From contig CAMEYT010000014.1 of assembly GCA_945947685.1 (NCBI GenBank), positions 1 through 7,756 on the forward strand: a stretch of 7,756 bases of DNA, given 5' to 3'. The notes under the pieces were generated by a model. The model saw nothing but the letters and a program-made list of their open reading frames with translations. It did not search any database and had not been told where the DNA came from. The translations under genes were made by a program, and so were the position numbers. Origin of the DNA: an uncultured Bacillota bacterium (GTDB lineage Bacteria > Bacillota > Clostridia > Christensenellales > UBA1242). Every line of letters begins with the position of its first letter. Within the stretch, counting starts at the first letter, position 1. Positions 5,917-7,756 of this stretch are shown here, in pieces.

Positions 5917-6347
5917 TCTTTTTCTCCTATTGTAATAATTCTGTTGCTATCTTCATCTGTTTTTTCGATTGTAACATCAATCACCCTACCTGCAATTAGT
6001 CCTGGGACATTTTCTGACCATTCAACAACTGAAACTCCATTTAAGCTGTTAATATCAAAATATTCTTCTAATCCGGCTTCTCTAGCTTCATCGGCAGAGT
6101 TAAGTCTATACATATCAAAATGATAAATTGGCATTTTCCCTTGTTCATATGCATTCATAATTGTAAAAGTAGGGCTTGTAACCTGAGATTTATCCTTCAA
6201 CCCTTTTGCTAATCCCTTCACAAAATGAGTTTTTCCAGCTCCCAAATCACCATGCAAGAGTATAATTGCGGGATTTTTTAGCGTTTTAGCTAAGTTCTCA
6301 GCTATTTTTATGGTTTCTCTAACATTTTTAGAAATATATTTCTCCAT
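5910..6347 (-). CDS. tsaE: tRNA t6A37 biosynthesis ATPase TsaE
   Basis: TsaE is the P-loop ATPase that resets the TsaB-TsaD complex during t6A37 formation. The Walker A motif GDLGAGKT is at 33-40, the TSPTFT switch-like motif at 57-62, YHFDMYRL at 75-82 with conserved Asp78, and VVEWSEN at 107-113. These follow the family order, and 145 residues is the normal length. The ATG at 6347 is preceded by AAGGAG, which lies in the last codons of the PAP2 gene. Only one base separates the PAP2 stop from this ATG. The 3' end overlaps tsaB by seven bases. The tsaE-tsaB adjacency is typical of low-GC Gram-positives. Confidence 0.97.
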   Translation of the reverse strand: MEKYISKNVRETIKIAENLAKTLKNPAIILLHGDLGAGKTHFVKGLAKGLKDKSQVTSPTFTIMNAYEQGKMPIYHFDMYRLNSADEAREAGLEEYFDINSLNGVSVVEWSENVPGLIAGRVIDVTIEKTDEDSNRIITIGEKEC

Positions 6348-6348
6348 C

Positions 6349-6903
6349 TTACTCCTTTAAATTCTGCGATAATTTAAGCAGTTTTTTATAAATAATTAAA
6401 TATATACAACAAATCAAAACACCTACACATACACCTGCTAATACATCTGTTAAATAATGAACTCCTAGATACATTCTTGCAACACATATAAAACCAACAT
6501 ATATTAGCATTGATAATATTGTTCCATATCGATAAAATTTATTCTTACTTTTCATAAAAATAAATGCAATAACAAACAGAGCAATTATAGTAGAAGAAAC
6601 AGCGTGTCCACTCGGAAAACTATTTCCTATTGCATCTGTGAGCATTTCTATTCCTTCATAGGCTGCATAAGGTCGTGGTCGAGATATAACCAATTTGAAT
6701 AAATAGTTTATTCCTACTCCTAATCCATATGTAATTAGGAATGTATAAGAATATCGTCTATTATAAAAGAAAAATACTAAAAAAACTATAAGAAGTCCAG
6801 TCCAGCTTCCCAGCAAAGATACAATTCTAAAAAATACTGTCCATTCTTGAGATGCTCCCGCTTGGAGAAACTCAATTATCTTCGCTTCAAATTCCATATA
6901 CAT
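6349..6903 (-). CDS. PAP2-superfamily membrane phosphatase, 184 aa (or 182 aa from the ATG at 6897)
   Basis: This is an integral membrane lipid-phosphate phosphatase of the PAP2 type, with five or six membrane segments. All three catalytic motifs are present: K70-x6-R77P78 (KLVISRPRP), PSGH at 97-100 with His100, and R143-x5-H149-x3-D153 (ARMYLGVHYLTD, with Ala in place of the usual Ser). Relatives act on undecaprenyl pyrophosphate, phosphatidylglycerol phosphate or phosphatidic acid. The substrate cannot be decided here, though recycling of the cell-wall lipid carrier is the most common role for such short members. It is the first gene of a tight operon with tsaE and tsaB. No ribosome binding site precedes either the ATG at 6903 or the one at 6897. 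The promoter at 6904-6933 places the transcript start on the A of the ATG at 6897, so that start is more likely. Confidence 0.93.
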   Translation of the reverse strand: MYMEFEAKIIEFLQAGASQEWTVFFRIVSLLGSWTGLLIVFLVFFFYNRRYSYTFLITYGLGVGINYLFKLVISRPRPYAAYEGIEMLTDAIGNSFPSGHAVSSTIIALFVIAFIFMKSKNKFYRYGTILSMLIYVGFICVARMYLGVHYLTDVLAGVCVGVLICCIYLIIYKKLLKLSQNLKE

Positions 6904-6933
6904 ATTTTATCACAATTTATCAAATTAAGTCAA
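6904..6933 (-). promoter_or_regulatory. Promoter of the PAP2-tsaE-tsaB operon, apparently leaderless
   Basis: On the minus strand, TTGACT (6933-6928, five of six) and TAAAAT (6909-6904, five of six) are separated by 18 bases. With the usual seven-base step the transcript begins at 6897, the A of an in-frame ATG. No AGGAG-like sequence lies in the 30 bases before either candidate start codon. Confidence 0.6.
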
Positions 6934-7088
6934 GAATATATAGTCTGTGATGATAAAATTTGAACAGGTCAAAACTTAGATTGCTAAACGCAACCTTCAC
7001 GATAAATCGTATCAACACTGTATGTATACCTATTACTTTCTGAACAATATCCCTCGGGCTACTTGCCGACAACTCCGATTAAATACAA
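6934..7088. other. Gene-free spacer with hairpins, possible structured RNA
   Basis: There is no ORF here on either strand. It is locally less AT-rich than other gaps (CCCTCGGGCTACTTGCCGAC at 7051-7070) and contains several small inverted repeats: TCGGC/GC(C)CGA (7054-7069), GTAT/ATAC (7020-7029), ACGA/TCGT (6999-7010) and AGATTGC/GCAACCT (6978-6996). TGAACA occurs twice, 80 bases apart (6961 and 7041). It may be the 3' untranslated region of the methyltransferase gene or an independent small RNA. I could not match it to tRNA, tmRNA, SRP, 6S or a known riboswitch. Confidence 0.35.
6971..6996 (-). terminator. Weak candidate terminator for the methyltransferase transcript
   Basis: On the minus strand AGGTTGC (6996-6990) pairs with GCAATCT (6984-6978) over seven pairs including one G-U, with a GTTTA loop. 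It is followed by AAG and TTTT. In the plus orientation the same stem would have an A-C mismatch, which favours a minus-strand RNA. The T-tract is short and delayed, and the stop codon is about 95 bases away, so this is tentative. Confidence 0.35.
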
Positions 7089-7673
7089 TTATTTAAGGCA
7101 AGAAATACTAATTCCATCCTCTAAGTCCAATAAAACTGTGTCAAAATCCTCATCGGTTGTAATTTTTTCAATAAATTCTCGTAACCTAAGAATTATCGTT
7201 CTATGCTTATGCTTTGGATAATCATTACCCTTAACCCAACCATGATAATAGATATCATCAGCCATTAAAATCCCTTTTTTATTCAAAAGTTTTTTAAGAA
7301 TTGGGAGATAAAAAAGATATTGTCCTTTAGGTCCATCTAAGAAGATAAAATCATATTTCTCGCCTTTATTCAGCAATTCTTGAATAACCTCTCCCGCATC
7401 GCCGTTGATAACTTCTACACGGCTGCTTAGGCCCGCCTGCTCAAAATTTTCTCTCGCTCTTTCGCTTTTATCTTTATCCTTTTCTATCGTGATTAAATTA
7501 GCATTAGAATTTTCCAGCATAAGGGTTCCTGAATAACCTAAACAAGTTCCAATCTCAAGTATTTTCTTAGGTTGTTCATCTTTAATAATTTTGCATAAAA
7601 AATCGGCGCTCTTATCCCTTAAGATAGGCACCCAATTTTTTCTTGCAAAATCATGCAATTCCTGCTTGTTCAT
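7089..7673 (-). CDS. Class I SAM-dependent O-methyltransferase, TrmR/YrrM-like, 194 aa
   Basis: A cytoplasmic Rossmann-fold methyltransferase of the cation-dependent O-methyltransferase family (COMT/family 3). Motifs in order are VPILRDKSADFL (15-26), the SAM-binding ILEIGTCLGYSG (38-49), TIEKD with acidic Glu64 (62-66), GDA (91-93), FLDGPKGQY (111-119, metal-ligand Asp113), ADDIYYHG (138-145), and a C-terminal HRTIILRLREF (157-167) and DGISIS (186-191). The opening VPIL and the RxxxxRLREF segment are shared with B. subtilis YrrM/TrmR, which methylates 5-hydroxyuridine at tRNA U34, so that role is plausible. The usual second metal pair Asp-Asn is Asp139-Asp140 here, and the protein is somewhat shorter than YrrM, so the substrate stays open. 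The only ATG is at 7673, with a weak TTGGAT site. The gene follows another on the same strand by 27 bases. Confidence 0.9.
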   Translation of the reverse strand: MNKQELHDFARKNWVPILRDKSADFLCKIIKDEQPKKILEIGTCLGYSGTLMLENSNANLITIEKDKDKSERARENFEQAGLSSRVEVINGDAGEVIQELLNKGEKYDFIFLDGPKGQYLFYLPILKKLLNKKGILMADDIYYHGWVKGNDYPKHKHRTIILRLREFIEKITTDEDFDTVLLDLEDGISISCLK

Positions 7674-7700
7674 ATTAATCCAACAAAACGATTGTGAGAA

Positions 7701-7756
7701 TCATAGGTCTTCTCTTCGTTCTTCTAAATATGAAATTTGAAACGTTCCTTCTGATT
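7701..7756 (-). CDS. C-terminal end of an unidentified protein (gene runs off the right edge)
   Basis: One minus-strand frame is open from the window edge to a TGA at 7703-7701 and reads SEGTFQISYLEERREDL, a composition typical of a real protein end. One other frame also stays open as far as a TAA (7677-7675) but reads as basic, unlikely sequence, and the third closes early. The 27-base gap to the methyltransferase ATG suggests co-transcription. Seventeen residues are too few to name the gene. Confidence 0.45.
   Translation of the reverse strand, partial: SEGTFQISYLEERREDL

Noticed and set aside
6934..7088. tRNA, 6S RNA or riboswitch in the spacer
   Set aside because: A GTTCAAAT stretch on the minus strand (6968-6957) resembles a T-loop, but the flanking bases do not pair and no cloverleaf can be drawn. 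No long closing stem typical of 6S RNA and no core of a known riboswitch class was found.
1..7756. Mobile element, defence island or CRISPR
   Set aside because: No transposase, integrase, nuclease, toxin-antitoxin pair, terminal inverted repeat or spaced direct-repeat array is visible. The genes are mostly housekeeping with uniform AT-rich composition.

Overview
The window is an AT-rich bacterial segment with a compact layout, strong AGGAG-type ribosome binding sites, simple intrinsic terminators and a clostridial-type 2[4Fe-4S] ferredoxin. These traits point to an anaerobic low-GC Gram-positive (Bacillota, most likely an uncultured Clostridia lineage). This is inferred from gene content and signals only. 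TGA is used as a stop (TSUP overlap at 646-648), so the standard bacterial code applies. I see no CRISPR array, insertion sequence, phage gene or tRNA/rRNA gene.

Left part, minus strand (1-1146): two half-size TauE/SafE (TSUP) membrane proteins overlap by ATGA. They are followed by a 55-residue ferredoxin with its own near-consensus promoter, and then by the first 17 codons of an unidentified gene whose ribosome binding site abuts the ferredoxin stop codon.

Centre, plus strand (1247-4504): the dominant gene encodes a 1085-residue single-pass surface protein. It has a signal peptide, four divergent repeats that look like carbohydrate-binding-type beta-sandwiches, an acidic linker, one transmembrane helix and a lysine-rich cytoplasmic coiled coil of about 130 residues. 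It has its own promoter and a textbook terminator. I do not recognise a named family, and it is the most interesting object here.

Right part, minus strand (4663-7756): read in the direction of transcription, this holds the end of an unidentified gene, a class I O-methyltransferase of the TrmR/YrrM type, a 185-base structured spacer, and then a tight PAP2 phosphatase - tsaE - tsaB operon. A separate promoter then drives a small protein with two Cys4 zinc-ribbon-like modules and a very acidic tail, ending in its own terminator that converges with the surface-protein gene. TsaE and TsaB belong to the t6A37 tRNA-modification machinery. Their partner TsaD, and TsaC, are not in the window.

The PAP2 gene lacks a ribosome binding site, and a sigma-A-like promoter places the predicted transcript start exactly on an in-frame ATG, suggesting a leaderless mRNA. 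The upstream TSUP gene shows a weaker version of the same pattern. Most of the window is ordinary housekeeping. The candidates for something undescribed are the surface protein, the zinc-ribbon/acidic-tail protein and the structured spacer.
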